From contig NZ_CAMDRE010000001.1 of the NCBI RefSeq assembly GCF_945906775.1, positions 1,054,001-1,118,000 of the forward strand: 64,000 bases of DNA. The letters run 5' to 3'. The stretch's first letter is position 1; the number at the start of each line of letters is the position of its first letter. The DNA comes from Citrobacter sp. Marseille-Q6884. GTDB taxonomy: Bacteria; Pseudomonadota; Gammaproteobacteria; Enterobacterales; Enterobacteriaceae. A model generated the notes under the pieces. That model was not told the origin of the DNA. It made no database searches and saw only the letters and a list, made by a program, of their open reading frames with translations. Of the stretch, positions 8,046 through 16,783 are shown one piece after another. Both the position numbers and the translations under genes were made by a program.

Positions 8046-9380
8046 CTAATCCACCAGGATGATTTTCAACGCAAACAGTGCCGCCACGGCGATCACACAA
8101 AGGTTCAGCTCACGCCAGCGCCCGGTAAACACTTTCATAATGCAATACGACATGAAACCCAGCGCAATGCCTTCGGTAATAGAAAAACTAAACGGCATCA
8201 TCACCGTCGTGATAAAAGCAGGCACTGACTCGGTTAAATCGTCCCAGTTAACGCGCGCCAGGCTAGAAGTCATCAGTACACCGACAAAAATAAGCGCACC
8301 GGCTGTCGCATAGGCGGGCACCATACCAACCAGAGGAGAAAAGAACATCACCAGCAGAAATAACACGCCAACGACCACTGCGGTCAGCCCCGTGCGCCCC
8401 CCAACCGCCACGCCGGACGTACTTTCAATGTACGCCGTGACGGAAGATGTGCCGATAAACGCCCCTGCTACAGAACTGACACTGTCAACGTACAGCGCTT
8501 TATTCATATTCGGAAATTTACCGTCACGATCGATTAATCCGGCTTTATCGGTAACGCCAATTAATGTTCCTGATGAGTCAAAAAGATTAATTAACATAAA
8601 TGAGAAAATAATACCGGCCAGATTCAGCGACAACGCGCCGCGTAAATCAACTTCCCCCATCACGGCACCGATGCTGGGTGGTGCAGAATATATACCGTGA
8701 AACTGAACGTCACCCAAAAACAATCCGCAACATGATGTCACCACAATAGAAACCAGCACTGCCGCATGAAAATTTCGCGATGACAAGACCGTAATAATAA
8801 AGAACCCCAGAATACCTAACAATACGGTATGAGAGCTTAAATCACCGATCGCCACCAGCGTATCTTTATTGGCGATAATAACACCTGCATTTTTTAACCC
8901 CATCAATGCAATAAATAAACCGATACCGCTGGTAATGCCAACACGTAAACTAACCGGGATGTTTGAAATCATCCAATAACGAATACGGAAAAGCGTGAGT
9001 AGAAATAATCCGACGGCACCCCAAAATATTGCGCCCATCCCCGTCTGCCAACTCACTCCCATCGCGCCCACAACGACAAAAGCGAAAAAGGCATTCAGCC
9101 CCATCGCCGGAGCCAGAGCGACGGGAAGATTGGCAATCAGCCCCATCGCAATACTGCCGATACCCGCAATCAGGCAGGTGGTGACAAACACCACCTTCGG
9201 GTCCATTTGCGCTGCGCCCAGTATTTGCGGATTCACAAAAACGATATACACCATCGTTAAAAATGTCGTCATTCCCGCAATCGTTTCTGTGCGTACTGTG
9301 GTTCCGTGCTGTTGCAGCTTAAATAGTCTCGCCAGCCGCCCTGAACCCTCGTTTACATCATCACTGATTTCATTATTCAT
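8046..9380 (-). CDS. adeQ: AdeQ, high-affinity adenine permease (NCS2/AzgA type)
   Basis: A 444-residue membrane protein of the adenine/hypoxanthine permease group with about 13 hydrophobic segments. Family motifs: the N-terminal GMTTFLTMVYIVFVNPQIL, LAPAMGLNAFFAFVV, and the LFDSSGTLIGVTDKAG segment. It matches E. coli AdeQ (YicO) throughout. The ATG at 9380 gives the E. coli length; an ATG three codons upstream (9389) is an alternative, neither having a strong ribosome site. It is divergent from the adenine deaminase gene, so import and deamination of adenine share one regulatory region. A paralogue, AdeP, is encoded at 48930-50267. Confidence 0.93.
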   Translation of the reverse strand: MNNEISDDVNEGSGRLARLFKLQQHGTTVRTETIAGMTTFLTMVYIVFVNPQILGAAQMDPKVVFVTTCLIAGIGSIAMGLIANLPVALAPAMGLNAFFAFVVVGAMGVSWQTGMGAIFWGAVGLFLLTLFRIRYWMISNIPVSLRVGITSGIGLFIALMGLKNAGVIIANKDTLVAIGDLSSHTVLLGILGFFIITVLSSRNFHAAVLVSIVVTSCCGLFLGDVQFHGIYSAPPSIGAVMGEVDLRGALSLNLAGIIFSFMLINLFDSSGTLIGVTDKAGLIDRDGKFPNMNKALYVDSVSSVAGAFIGTSSVTAYIESTSGVAVGGRTGLTAVVVGVLFLLVMFFSPLVGMVPAYATAGALIFVGVLMTSSLARVNWDDLTESVPAFITTVMMPFSFSITEGIALGFMSYCIMKVFTGRWRELNLCVIAVAALFALKIILVD

Positions 9381-9445
9381 TTTTTTCATCCATTGATGAG
9401 AATATAAACCCAGTCTCTTTTTAAAGCAGATGGCATACTTAATTC

Positions 9446-9461
9446 AGTGATAGTTATCACA
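9446..9461. promoter_or_regulatory. CRP-like site in the adeQ/ade divergent promoter region
   Basis: AGTGA-TAGTTA-TCACA matches the CRP pattern TGTGA-N6-TCACA at nine of ten positions and lies in the 176-base region between the adeQ and ade starts. Just right of it, GCAAACGCACGTTA resembles half of a PurR box but the second half is poor, so I do not call a PurR site here. Confidence 0.4.
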
Positions 9462-9556
9462 TTGCAAACGCACGTTAATCGATAAACTTTAAATAATCGC
9501 AGTAATTCTTAAATGATAAATAACAATCAAATTGATAAAATCAAAATGAGAAAAAT

Positions 9557-11329
9557 ATGAATAATACGATTAACGATAAATTTCATTACATTAGCCGACA
9601 GCAGAGGCAAGAATTGCTGGCGGTTTCTCGCGGTGATGCACCTGCTGATTATATTATTGATAATGTCCAAATTCTCGATTTAATCAACGGAGGCGAAATA
9701 CCGGGGCCGGTTGTGATTAAAGGACAACATATCGCCGGTATTGGCCCGGAATATTCCCGTGCCAGGGCATTACGGCGTATAGATGCCCACGGCGCAACCG
9801 CAGTACCCGGTTTTATCGACGCTCACCTGCATATTGAATCCAGCATGATGACCCCAGTGACCTTTGAAACCGCGACGCTGCCTCGCGGGCTCACTACCGT
9901 CATCTGCGACCCGCACGAAATCGTCAACGTGATGGGGGAAACCGGCCTTGCCTGGTTTATCCGCTGCGCCGAACAGGCAAAGCAAAATCAGTATATCCAG
10001 ATCAGCTCCTGCGTCCCGGCGCTGGCGGGCTGCGATATCAACGGCGCCCGCTTCACGCTCGAACAAATGCTCACCTGGCGGGATCATCCGCACGTTGCCG
10101 GGCTGGCGGAGGTGATGGATTACCCTGGCGTCATTGCCGGGCAGGACGCGCTTCTCGATAAAATGGATGCTTTCCGCCATCTGACGCTGGACGGTCACTG
10201 CCCCGGCCTGCAAGGCAAAGCGTTGAACGCATACATTGCCGCCGGGATTGAAAACTGCCATGAAAGTTACCTGCCGGAAGAAGGACGACGCAAACTGCAG
10301 CTTGGAATGGCGCTGATGATTCGTGAAGGTTCTGCCGCCCGCAACCTCGATGCACTGGCTCCGCTTATTAATGCGCTAAACAGTCCGCAATGCATGCTGT
10401 GTACCGACGATCGTAACCCCTGGGAGATCGCCCATGAAGGGCATATTGACGCGCTGATCCGACGCCTCATTACACAGCACCACGTGCCGCTACACATCGC
10501 TTACCGCGTCGCCAGCTGGTCTGCTGCGCAACATTTTGGTCTGCGCCATCTCGGCCTGCTGGCTCCAGGCAAACAGGCGGATATTGTCCTGCTCAGCGAT
10601 GCGCACAACGTCACGGTGCAACAGGTCTTTATTAAAGGTGAACCGCTCAGTGCCGATGCGCTGAAAGCGGACGAATCCACCAGGCTGGCGCGCACAGCAC
10701 CACCATATGGCAACACCGTGGCACGACAGCCGGTCGATGCCACGGATTTTCAGTTCAACTTTACTCCCGGAAAACGCTACCGGGTGATTGAGGTTATCCC
10801 CAACGAATTAATCACTCCCGCCAGCGAATGCTGTTACACGGAAGACGGTTTTGATCGCGATGATATGTGTTTGATTGCCGTTCTTGAGCGCTATGGTCAG
10901 CAGCACCCGCCTGCCTGCGGTTTATTAGGCGGATTTGGTCTGAAGGAGGGCGCGCTGGCAGCGACCGTCAGCCACGACAGTCATAACATCGTGGTTATTG
11001 GTCACAGCGCTGAAGAGATGGCGGTGGCGGTGAATCAGGTGATCGCCGACGGCGGTGGCTTATGCGTGGTTCGTCACGGACAAGTGCAGTGCCATTTAGC
11101 GCTGCCCATCGCCGGACTGATGAGCACCGATACGGCCGAATCACTGGCTGAACAAATCGATGCGCTGAAAGCGGCGGGTCGGGCGTGCGGCACACTCCCC
11201 GATGAGCCCTTTATCCAGATGGCATTTCTCTCTTTGCCCGTGATCCCGGCGCTAAAACTCACCAGCCAGGGATTGTTTGATGGCGAAACATTTACGTTTA
11301 CCACGCTGGAGATTGTCGACTCACCGTAA
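9557..11329 (+). CDS. ade: Ade, adenine deaminase
   Basis: A 590-residue cytosolic amidohydrolase converting adenine to hypoxanthine and ammonia in purine salvage. The metal-binding H-x-H motif is in FIDAHLHIESS (about residue 90), with further family segments CDPHEIVNVMGE, LDGHCPG, and the C-terminal GGFGLKEGALAATVSHDSHNI that is diagnostic for bacterial adenine deaminases. Length is close to the 588 of E. coli Ade. The ATG at 9557 has only a weak AGAAAA upstream. Divergent from adeQ, which imports its substrate. In E. coli this gene is nearly silent under H-NS; the AT-rich upstream stretch here would suit that, which is an inference. Confidence 0.95.
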   Translation: MNNTINDKFHYISRQQRQELLAVSRGDAPADYIIDNVQILDLINGGEIPGPVVIKGQHIAGIGPEYSRARALRRIDAHGATAVPGFIDAHLHIESSMMTPVTFETATLPRGLTTVICDPHEIVNVMGETGLAWFIRCAEQAKQNQYIQISSCVPALAGCDINGARFTLEQMLTWRDHPHVAGLAEVMDYPGVIAGQDALLDKMDAFRHLTLDGHCPGLQGKALNAYIAAGIENCHESYLPEEGRRKLQLGMALMIREGSAARNLDALAPLINALNSPQCMLCTDDRNPWEIAHEGHIDALIRRLITQHHVPLHIAYRVASWSAAQHFGLRHLGLLAPGKQADIVLLSDAHNVTVQQVFIKGEPLSADALKADESTRLARTAPPYGNTVARQPVDATDFQFNFTPGKRYRVIEVIPNELITPASECCYTEDGFDRDDMCLIAVLERYGQQHPPACGLLGGFGLKEGALAATVSHDSHNIVVIGHSAEEMAVAVNQVIADGGGLCVVRHGQVQCHLALPIAGLMSTDTAESLAEQIDALKAAGRACGTLPDEPFIQMAFLSLPVIPALKLTSQGLFDGETFTFTTLEIVDSP

Positions 11330-11350
11330 GGAACCACGAAACCGAGGCAT

Positions 11351-11375
11351 AAAAAAGCCCGCCATGATGGCGGGC
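11351..11375 (-). terminator. Intrinsic terminator of uhpT
   Basis: GCCCGCCA-TGA-TGGCGGGC at 11357-11375 followed on the minus strand by six U, 19 bases after the uhpT stop. It also lies 22 bases after the convergent ade stop but has no U run in that direction. Confidence 0.88.
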
Positions 11376-11393
11376 AAAAGTTACCCTACACAC

Positions 11394-12785
11394 TTAAGCG
11401 GTTTTTAACTGCTGAATCTTTTTCTCGCGGCGGATCTTACGTTCTTCGAATACGGCCACGATAGCCATCAGACAGATACAGCCGATAGCGGCGGTATCCA
11501 GCGCGGCGAACGTCCCTGCCCAACCGGTCAGACCGAAGACGGGAGTGCCGTCGGCAATCATCCCCAGACCCAGTTTGGCGAAGCTGTCACCAATCAGATA
11601 AGCGAAAGTACCTTTAATCCCATCGGCAGCGCCGATCGCTTTTTTCGGTACGAAACCGACGGCCGCCACGCCGATTAACAGCTGCGGACCAAACACCAGG
11701 AAGCCGAGCGCAAACAGGGACGCCAGATAGACGTACTGGTTGCTGGCATGTTGATAGACACCCAGCGTGGCGATAATCAGCGCCAGCGCAACACAAGCTA
11801 CCAGCGCACGACGACCGTTGGCGAGGTCAGAGAGCCATCCCCACAACAGCGTGCCCACCAGTGCGCCCACTTCAAACAGCGTGAAGCCCTGAATCGCCAC
11901 TTCTTTGGACAGTTTCAGTTCCTGGAAAGCATACACGGTTGACCACTGGTCGATACCGATACGCACCACGTACAGGAAGATGTTGGAGAAGCACAGCAGC
12001 CAGATCACTTTGTTTTTCAGCACATACTCAACAAAGATCTGCCATTTGGTCATCTCGTTTTCTTCGGTCTCTTTGTCCTCTTCGCTGATCTCTTCGCCGA
12101 ACAGCTCTTCGGCTTTACCAAGACCATACGATTCCGGGGAGTCGCTGCCATAACGCAGGCCGATAAAACCGACGATCAACGCGATAATGGACGGGAAAAT
12201 AAACATACCGATCACGTGACCGTCAAACAGGTAGTTCGCACCAAATAACGCCACGCCTGCCGCACCTGCGCCACCGAGGTTATGGGAGATGTTCCACATG
12301 CCAAGATAAGATCCACGCTTGCGACGCGGCGTCCATTTGGTGATGGTCGAATAGCTGCACGAGCCGCCGGTACTCTGGAAGAAACCACTCAGCGCATAGA
12401 ACGCAATCATCAGAAACAGGCTGGTTGACCCTGCGCCCATGCTGGCGCTGAAGCCAAGCATACAAATGGCGGAGAGGATCAGCATGAACGGCAGGAACTG
12501 TTTGGTGTTTTTGCCATCTGCGTAATAGGAGACCAGCGTTTTACCCACGCCGTAGGTGATGGAGAAGCCCAGGCCAATCATCCCCAGTTGCGTCATGCTC
12601 AGCCCGTAGGTGGAGATCATGTCGTTCTGCGCGATGTTAAAGTTTTTGCGGATCAGGTACATGGTCAGGTAGCCGATGAAAACCACCAGATAGGACTGCA
12701 TGAACGGTTTGAACCACATTTTGCGCCGCACATCGAGCGGCAAATCCAGGGTCGGTTTACGCACCTGGTTTAAGAAGGCCAGCAT
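11394..12785 (-). CDS. uhpT: UhpT, hexose-6-phosphate:phosphate antiporter
   Basis: A 463-residue member of the organophosphate:phosphate antiporter family with twelve membrane segments, importing glucose-6-phosphate in exchange for phosphate (and fosfomycin). It is near-identical to E. coli UhpT, including the N-terminal LDVRRKMWFKPFMQSY and the family signature in GYLTMYLIRKNFN. The long acidic cytoplasmic loop FGEEISEEDKETEEN around residue 230 is also present. AGGAGCAATTCAATC precedes the ATG. It sits downstream of uhpC with its own 132-base leader region, the site of UhpA-dependent activation in E. coli. Intact, so fosfomycin uptake by this route is expected. Confidence 0.97.
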   Translation of the reverse strand: MLAFLNQVRKPTLDLPLDVRRKMWFKPFMQSYLVVFIGYLTMYLIRKNFNIAQNDMISTYGLSMTQLGMIGLGFSITYGVGKTLVSYYADGKNTKQFLPFMLILSAICMLGFSASMGAGSTSLFLMIAFYALSGFFQSTGGSCSYSTITKWTPRRKRGSYLGMWNISHNLGGAGAAGVALFGANYLFDGHVIGMFIFPSIIALIVGFIGLRYGSDSPESYGLGKAEELFGEEISEEDKETEENEMTKWQIFVEYVLKNKVIWLLCFSNIFLYVVRIGIDQWSTVYAFQELKLSKEVAIQGFTLFEVGALVGTLLWGWLSDLANGRRALVACVALALIIATLGVYQHASNQYVYLASLFALGFLVFGPQLLIGVAAVGFVPKKAIGAADGIKGTFAYLIGDSFAKLGLGMIADGTPVFGLTGWAGTFAALDTAAIGCICLMAIVAVFEERKIRREKKIQQLKTA

Positions 12786-12802
12786 GATTGAATTGCTCCT
12801 GA

Positions 12803-12832
12803 GCTGATTTTTGCAGCATTGTAAAAATCAGC
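12803..12832 (-). other. 10-bp-arm hairpin in the uhpT leader
   Basis: GCTGATTTTT and AAAAATCAGC, perfect inverted arms with a ten-base loop, end five bases before the uhpT Shine-Dalgarno AGGAG (minus strand). In RNA it would form a stable stem just upstream of the ribosome site. No long U run follows, so it is not a plain terminator. A role in message stability or translation is possible. Confidence 0.5.
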
Positions 12833-12844
12833 CGGGAGAGACGC

Positions 12845-12865
12845 CTGAGACAGCGTCCAGGTGAA
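12845..12865 (-). promoter_or_regulatory. Possible UhpA-binding inverted repeat upstream of uhpT
   Basis: On the minus strand CCTGG-ACGCTGTCT-CAGG gives inverted CCTG/CAGG half-sites in the uhpC-uhpT gap. In E. coli UhpA binds inverted sites in this region to switch on uhpT. The call rests on position and the symmetric half-sites only. Confidence 0.35.
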
Positions 12866-12889
12866 ACCGGGAAAATTTCTTAGTTTTGC

Positions 12890-12911
12890 CCCTCTCGGGG
12901 CAAAAAGGTGA
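12890..12911. other. GC-rich palindrome at the end of uhpABC
   Basis: TTTTGCCCC-TCTC-GGGGCAAAA lies seven bases after the uhpC stop. The stem is strong and symmetric with T on one side and A on the other, so it could form in transcripts of either strand and may attenuate readthrough from uhpABC into uhpT. Confidence 0.5.
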
Positions 12912-12917
12912 GGTGCA

Positions 12918-14246
12918 TCACGCTTCGCTGACGTCGCGTGGAGCCTGCGCATTCAAAAACGGCAGCAACAGCAGCGCGGAAATGCCCGCCGCAATGGCGA
13001 TGACCACGAAGAAGCCCGTCCAGTGCCAGACTTCCATCACCTTCGCCAGCGGCCAGCCGGAGAGCGATGCGCCGAGATACGCAAACAACCCGACAAACCC
13101 GGTTGCCGCGCCTGCAGCATCTTTGTGCGAGCACTCCGCCGCCGCCATGCCGATCAGCATTTGTGGGCCGAAGACAAAGAATCCGGTAGTGAAAAAGCAC
13201 GCCGCCTGCAGCACGTAACTGGCAAACGGCATCAGCCACAACGAGCCCACGGAAAGCAGTATCCCGGCGGCAAAAATCAGATTCATTGGACCACGGTTGC
13301 CGTTGAACAGTTTATCCGACCCCCAGCCTGCGACCAGTGCGCCGATAAATCCGCCCAGCTCGAACATCGTGACGGCCGAATTGGCGGTAACCAGATCGAC
13401 GCCCAGCGTTTCCGACATATACAGGTTGCCCCAGTCGTTGATCGCCGCGCGCACAACGTACACCAGCACATAGCACAGCGACAGTAGCCAGATGTAGGGA
13501 TTCAGCAGCACGTATCGGGTGAGGATCTCCTGACGGGTCAGCCCCGCCCCCTCCTGCTGCTGGGCGATTTCCAGCGCATCGTGCCGCCAGTCACCAATCG
13601 GCGGCAGACCAATCGCCTGCGGCCTGTCACGCAGCCGCCAACAGAGAAATATCCCCATCACAATCGCCATGATCCCGGCAATCATCATGCCCGCCCGCCA
13701 ACCGTAATACAGCGCAGCGGCGCCCATCACGATGGGGATCAACGCCCCGCCGACGTTGTGCGCCGTGTTCCACAACGCCCACCAACCGCCGCGCTCGGTA
13801 CGCGAGTACCAGGCGGTCAACAGACGGGCGCACACGGGCGAACCCCAGCCCTGGAAAAACGCGTTCAGCGCCCACAACACGGCAAACGCCCACAGCGACG
13901 TGGAGAAACCGAACAGAATGTTGACCACCCCGGTGGCTATAAGGCCGATGCCCATAAAATAGCGAGCGTTGGAGCGATCGCTGACGATGCCCGAAATAAA
14001 TTTCGACAAGCCATAAGTGATGTAAAACAGCGTCGCCAGCAGGCCGATATCGCTACGGGTCAGCACACCGCTGGTGAGAATTTCCGGCACCGCGGCATTG
14101 AAGCTTTTGCGGGTAAAATAGAACAGCGCATAGCCAAACCAAATGGTCAGCAGAATATGTCGCCGCCAGTAGCGGTAGCGAGCATCAACGTCGTGTTTAT
14201 CGGTCAGGCGCGGCGCGTTGGCCGGGGCTTTTAAAAACGCAAACAT
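12918..14246 (-). CDS. uhpC: UhpC, membrane sensor for external glucose-6-phosphate
   Basis: A 442-residue paralogue of UhpT with twelve membrane segments. In E. coli UhpC binds external glucose-6-phosphate and signals to the kinase UhpB. Family segments ILLTIWFGYALFYFTRKSFNAA and NSAVTMFELGGFIGALVAGWGSD are visible. Located between uhpB (stop at 14256) and uhpT; the gap to uhpB is nine bases, so it is in the uhpABC transcript. The C-terminus (NAQAPRDVSEA) is hydrophilic. Confidence 0.95.
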   Translation of the reverse strand: MFAFLKAPANAPRLTDKHDVDARYRYWRRHILLTIWFGYALFYFTRKSFNAAVPEILTSGVLTRSDIGLLATLFYITYGLSKFISGIVSDRSNARYFMGIGLIATGVVNILFGFSTSLWAFAVLWALNAFFQGWGSPVCARLLTAWYSRTERGGWWALWNTAHNVGGALIPIVMGAAALYYGWRAGMMIAGIMAIVMGIFLCWRLRDRPQAIGLPPIGDWRHDALEIAQQQEGAGLTRQEILTRYVLLNPYIWLLSLCYVLVYVVRAAINDWGNLYMSETLGVDLVTANSAVTMFELGGFIGALVAGWGSDKLFNGNRGPMNLIFAAGILLSVGSLWLMPFASYVLQAACFFTTGFFVFGPQMLIGMAAAECSHKDAAGAATGFVGLFAYLGASLSGWPLAKVMEVWHWTGFFVVIAIAAGISALLLLPFLNAQAPRDVSEA

Positions 14247-14255
14247 GGCCGCTCC

Positions 14256-15758
14256 TTACGCATAACGCTGAGGCAAAGAGACGCTGACACGCGTACCGTG
14301 CGTGCAGGATATGGCGAGCGAACCGCCGAGAGCGGTGATGCGCTCGCGCATCCCGGTAAGCCCAAATCCCTGATGATTCGCACCCGGCGGCAGACCGCTA
14401 CCGTCATCCTCAATCACCAACATCAGTCGCTCATCCTGAAGCCAGCCCTGCAGCGTCACCGCGCTGGCATTGGCGTGCTTCACAATGTTGTTCAGCCCTT
14501 CCTGACAGACTCGAAACAGCGTCACCCGCTGGCTTTCGCTGAGCGCCGATTCGTCTATCCGCCAGTCAAGATGGCTGACGATGCCGCGACTCTCCAGCTC
14601 CATCTCCCGCATCAGCGAACGGATGGCCTGTTCCAGCGTCAAATCGTCGAGTTGCCGTGGGCGCAAACGCCCCAGCAGACGACGCACCGAATCATACACG
14701 CCCAGCGAAAGCTGCTCGATGTGCGCCCCGCTCTGCTTCACCCCGGCATTTTCTGGCGCCAGCCGCTGTACGATGCCCGCCTGGGTACGAATGGCGGTGA
14801 TGGTCTGGCCGATGTCGTCGTGCAGCTCACGCGCCACGTCACGCCGCACGCTCTCTTCGGTTTCCAGCAGACGTTCCGCCAGACGATGGTTACGCGCCAG
14901 CTCGTTTTGCAGCGACTGATTGAGTTCACGCAGACGCTGGATGCCCGCACCGAGCAGCAGCCCGGTCAGGCTTTGCACCAACAAGGAGAGCAGTAAATCA
15001 ACGGGGTGATCGTGCCAGGTCTGGCTGGCAATCAGCGCGATCGCGTTCATCAGCGTCGCAATCAGCGCCCCCTGCCAACCGTAATGCCAGGCAAGCGCAA
15101 TAATCGGCAGCGCCAGGCAGAACGGCGTAAAGCGGGACAGCTCATCCGGCAACCCCAGCTGAAGCCACAGGCTGACGCTGAATAACAACAGATACCAGAC
15201 CAGATGCCGCCCGCGCCAGTTGACGGGCTGGGAAACAACCGCCGGCCCCAGCGGCAACCAGGTCGTGCTGGTGAGGTAGTGCCAGAACACCAGACAGATG
15301 GGCGCCAGCGTCAACCCACCGGTCAGGGTCAGCAGCAGCGCGTTCCATGCCACTTCGCCTTGTCCCAGCCAGGGCAACGATTGCAGTAGCGCCGCCGCAG
15401 TCAGCGCCGCCCCCTGCAATAACAATGTGCGCCAGTCGCGCTGATGGCGATAACGCCAGATCAACGTTACGGGTAGCAGTGTCAGCAGGCTACCGATCAT
15501 CAAAAGGGAGAGATGAGCCAGCGCCACTTCTTGCGCCAGCCAGAAAAGCAGCACCCACTCCGCGCCCAACAGCACCGGCCAGTAACCGCGCGGGCATTGC
15601 AGCATCAGCCCCAGACGCAGACCAAACGGAAACAACAATACCGCCAGCTCCGGTCGGGCCACCAGATGCAGACTGATGCTCCACAGGCAAAACCAGGCGG
15701 CAGAGAAGATAAAAAAGCAGGCGAGAACGGTGATTAACCGGGAGAAAAGCGTGTTCAT
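14256..15758 (-). CDS. uhpB: UhpB, sensor histidine kinase
   Basis: A 500-residue membrane kinase, same length as E. coli UhpB. The N-terminal 270 residues hold about eight hydrophobic segments (MASE1-like); then a short coiled region, the HisKA_3 dimerisation domain with the phosphoacceptor His313 in RDVARELHDDIGQT, and an HATPase_c domain with VCQEGLNNIVKHA and DDGSGLPPG. It phosphorylates UhpA when UhpC senses glucose-6-phosphate. Its ATG overlaps the uhpA stop as ATGA, so translation is coupled. Confidence 0.96.
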   Translation of the reverse strand: MNTLFSRLITVLACFFIFSAAWFCLWSISLHLVARPELAVLLFPFGLRLGLMLQCPRGYWPVLLGAEWVLLFWLAQEVALAHLSLLMIGSLLTLLPVTLIWRYRHQRDWRTLLLQGAALTAAALLQSLPWLGQGEVAWNALLLTLTGGLTLAPICLVFWHYLTSTTWLPLGPAVVSQPVNWRGRHLVWYLLLFSVSLWLQLGLPDELSRFTPFCLALPIIALAWHYGWQGALIATLMNAIALIASQTWHDHPVDLLLSLLVQSLTGLLLGAGIQRLRELNQSLQNELARNHRLAERLLETEESVRRDVARELHDDIGQTITAIRTQAGIVQRLAPENAGVKQSGAHIEQLSLGVYDSVRRLLGRLRPRQLDDLTLEQAIRSLMREMELESRGIVSHLDWRIDESALSESQRVTLFRVCQEGLNNIVKHANASAVTLQGWLQDERLMLVIEDDGSGLPPGANHQGFGLTGMRERITALGGSLAISCTHGTRVSVSLPQRYA

Positions 15759-16348
15759 TGCCAGCCGTCAAACATCCGGCGCGCCAGTTCGACGTCGTTG
15801 CTGACACCCAGTTTTTCCATCAGATTGGCGCGATGGACGTGCACGGTTTTCGGTGACAGCCCCAGCTCGGCGGCGATCTCTTTTACCGCCATTCCTTGCG
15901 CCAGTTTTTCCGCCACCTGCCGTTCGCGTTTGGTCAGCGGGTCCTGACGCCCGGTCGCCAGTTTGACAGCGATATCCGGCGTTAAATAGCAGCCGCCCGT
16001 TGCGACCGTGTGTACCGCCGCGATCAGTTCGTCGGGGCTACAGCGTTTGGAGAGAAAACCGCGTGCGCCAGCGTTCAGCGCCTGTTCGACCAGTGCCGGG
16101 CTGTCATGAACGGAGAGCATGATGATCGCCATCCCTTTTGGCAACTGGCTGAGCAGTTCAAGCCCGGAAATATCCGGCATGGAGATATCGCAGATACAGA
16201 CCTGTACGCCACGTCCCGGCAATCCCGCCAGCGCCTCGCGTCCCGAGCCAAACTCGGCAACAACCTGCAAATCAGGTTCCAGCCCCAGCAGCTGCGCAAA
16301 GCCGGAGCGGACGATGAGGTGATCGTCAATGAGAGCAACGGTAATCAT
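15755..16348 (-). CDS. uhpA: UhpA, response regulator (NarL/FixJ type)
   Basis: A 197-residue regulator: receiver domain with phosphoacceptor Asp54 (CICDISMPDIS) and acidic pocket DD at 8-9, then a LuxR-type helix-turn-helix (LTKRERQVAEKLAQGMAVKEIAAELGLS, about residues 138-165). When phosphorylated by UhpB it activates uhpT. The ATG at 16348 gives the E. coli-like start MITVALIDDH; an in-frame ATG 63 bases upstream is not supported by homology. An ERIC-like element lies directly upstream. Confidence 0.96.
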   Translation of the reverse strand: MITVALIDDHLIVRSGFAQLLGLEPDLQVVAEFGSGREALAGLPGRGVQVCICDISMPDISGLELLSQLPKGMAIIMLSVHDSPALVEQALNAGARGFLSKRCSPDELIAAVHTVATGGCYLTPDIAVKLATGRQDPLTKRERQVAEKLAQGMAVKEIAAELGLSPKTVHVHRANLMEKLGVSNDVELARRMFDGWQ

Positions 16349-16393
16349 GGGTTTTATCCTGGCGGGTATAAAAAACGCGCTTACCTTAACGAG

Positions 16394-16485
16394 ATACACT
16401 TCATCCTTCAAGCGGCTCTGCGTTGGATACGCCTGTTTACCCCAGTCACTGATGTCAGTAAGCGCTGGGGATTCACAGACTTGAG
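16394..16485. repeat. Partial ERIC (IRU) element between ilvN and uhpA
   Basis: The + strand shows the ERIC outline: ACTTCATCCTTCAAG, CTGCGTTGGATACGC, then the core ACCCCAGTCACTGATGTCAG and TAAGCGCTGGGGATTCAC. The core forms a long hairpin with CCCCAG/CTGGGG outer arms. The right end typical of ERIC is missing or replaced by the ilvN 3' end, so the copy appears truncated. It would be transcribed at the end of the ilvBN message and lies before uhpA. Confidence 0.7.
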
Positions 16486-16489
16486 CGGA

Positions 16490-16780
16490 TTACTCGAAGA
16501 AGACGGTAATTTTATTAAACATCGACGGATCGGACTGGTTGCGCGAAACTTTCACCACATCTTCCAGTTTATCGATCTGACTGATCATCTGCTCCAGGCG
16601 CTGGTCGTCATTGACCAGTAGCCAGATGCGGCTCTTATCGCTGTCCTGAATCGGTAGACAAAGAATGCCTTCCACGTTGAACGCACGGCGGGCAAACAGA
16701 CCGCAGACGTGGGTCATTACGCCGGGATGGTTACGCACGGTGAGTTCAAGAATTACGTTGTCATGAGTCTGCTGTTGCAT
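16490..16780 (-). CDS. ilvN: IlvN, regulatory subunit of acetohydroxyacid synthase I
   Basis: A 96-residue ACT-domain protein that binds valine and stimulates and feedback-inhibits IlvB. The ACT core NVILELTVRNHPGVMTHVCGLF is at the N-terminus; length equals that of E. coli. It starts three bases after the ilvB stop, so the subunits are made together. An ERIC-like element follows its stop. Confidence 0.97.
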   Translation of the reverse strand: MQQQTHDNVILELTVRNHPGVMTHVCGLFARRAFNVEGILCLPIQDSDKSRIWLLVNDDQRLEQMISQIDKLEDVVKVSRNQSDPSMFNKITVFFE

Positions 16781-16783
16781 GGC

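Noticed and set aside
9461..9476. PurR box between adeQ and ade
   Set aside because: GCAAACG matches one half but the other half is poor, so it is not listed as an operator.
13581..14234. 217-codon + strand frame opposite uhpC
   Set aside because: Shadow frame of uhpC without homology or ribosome site.
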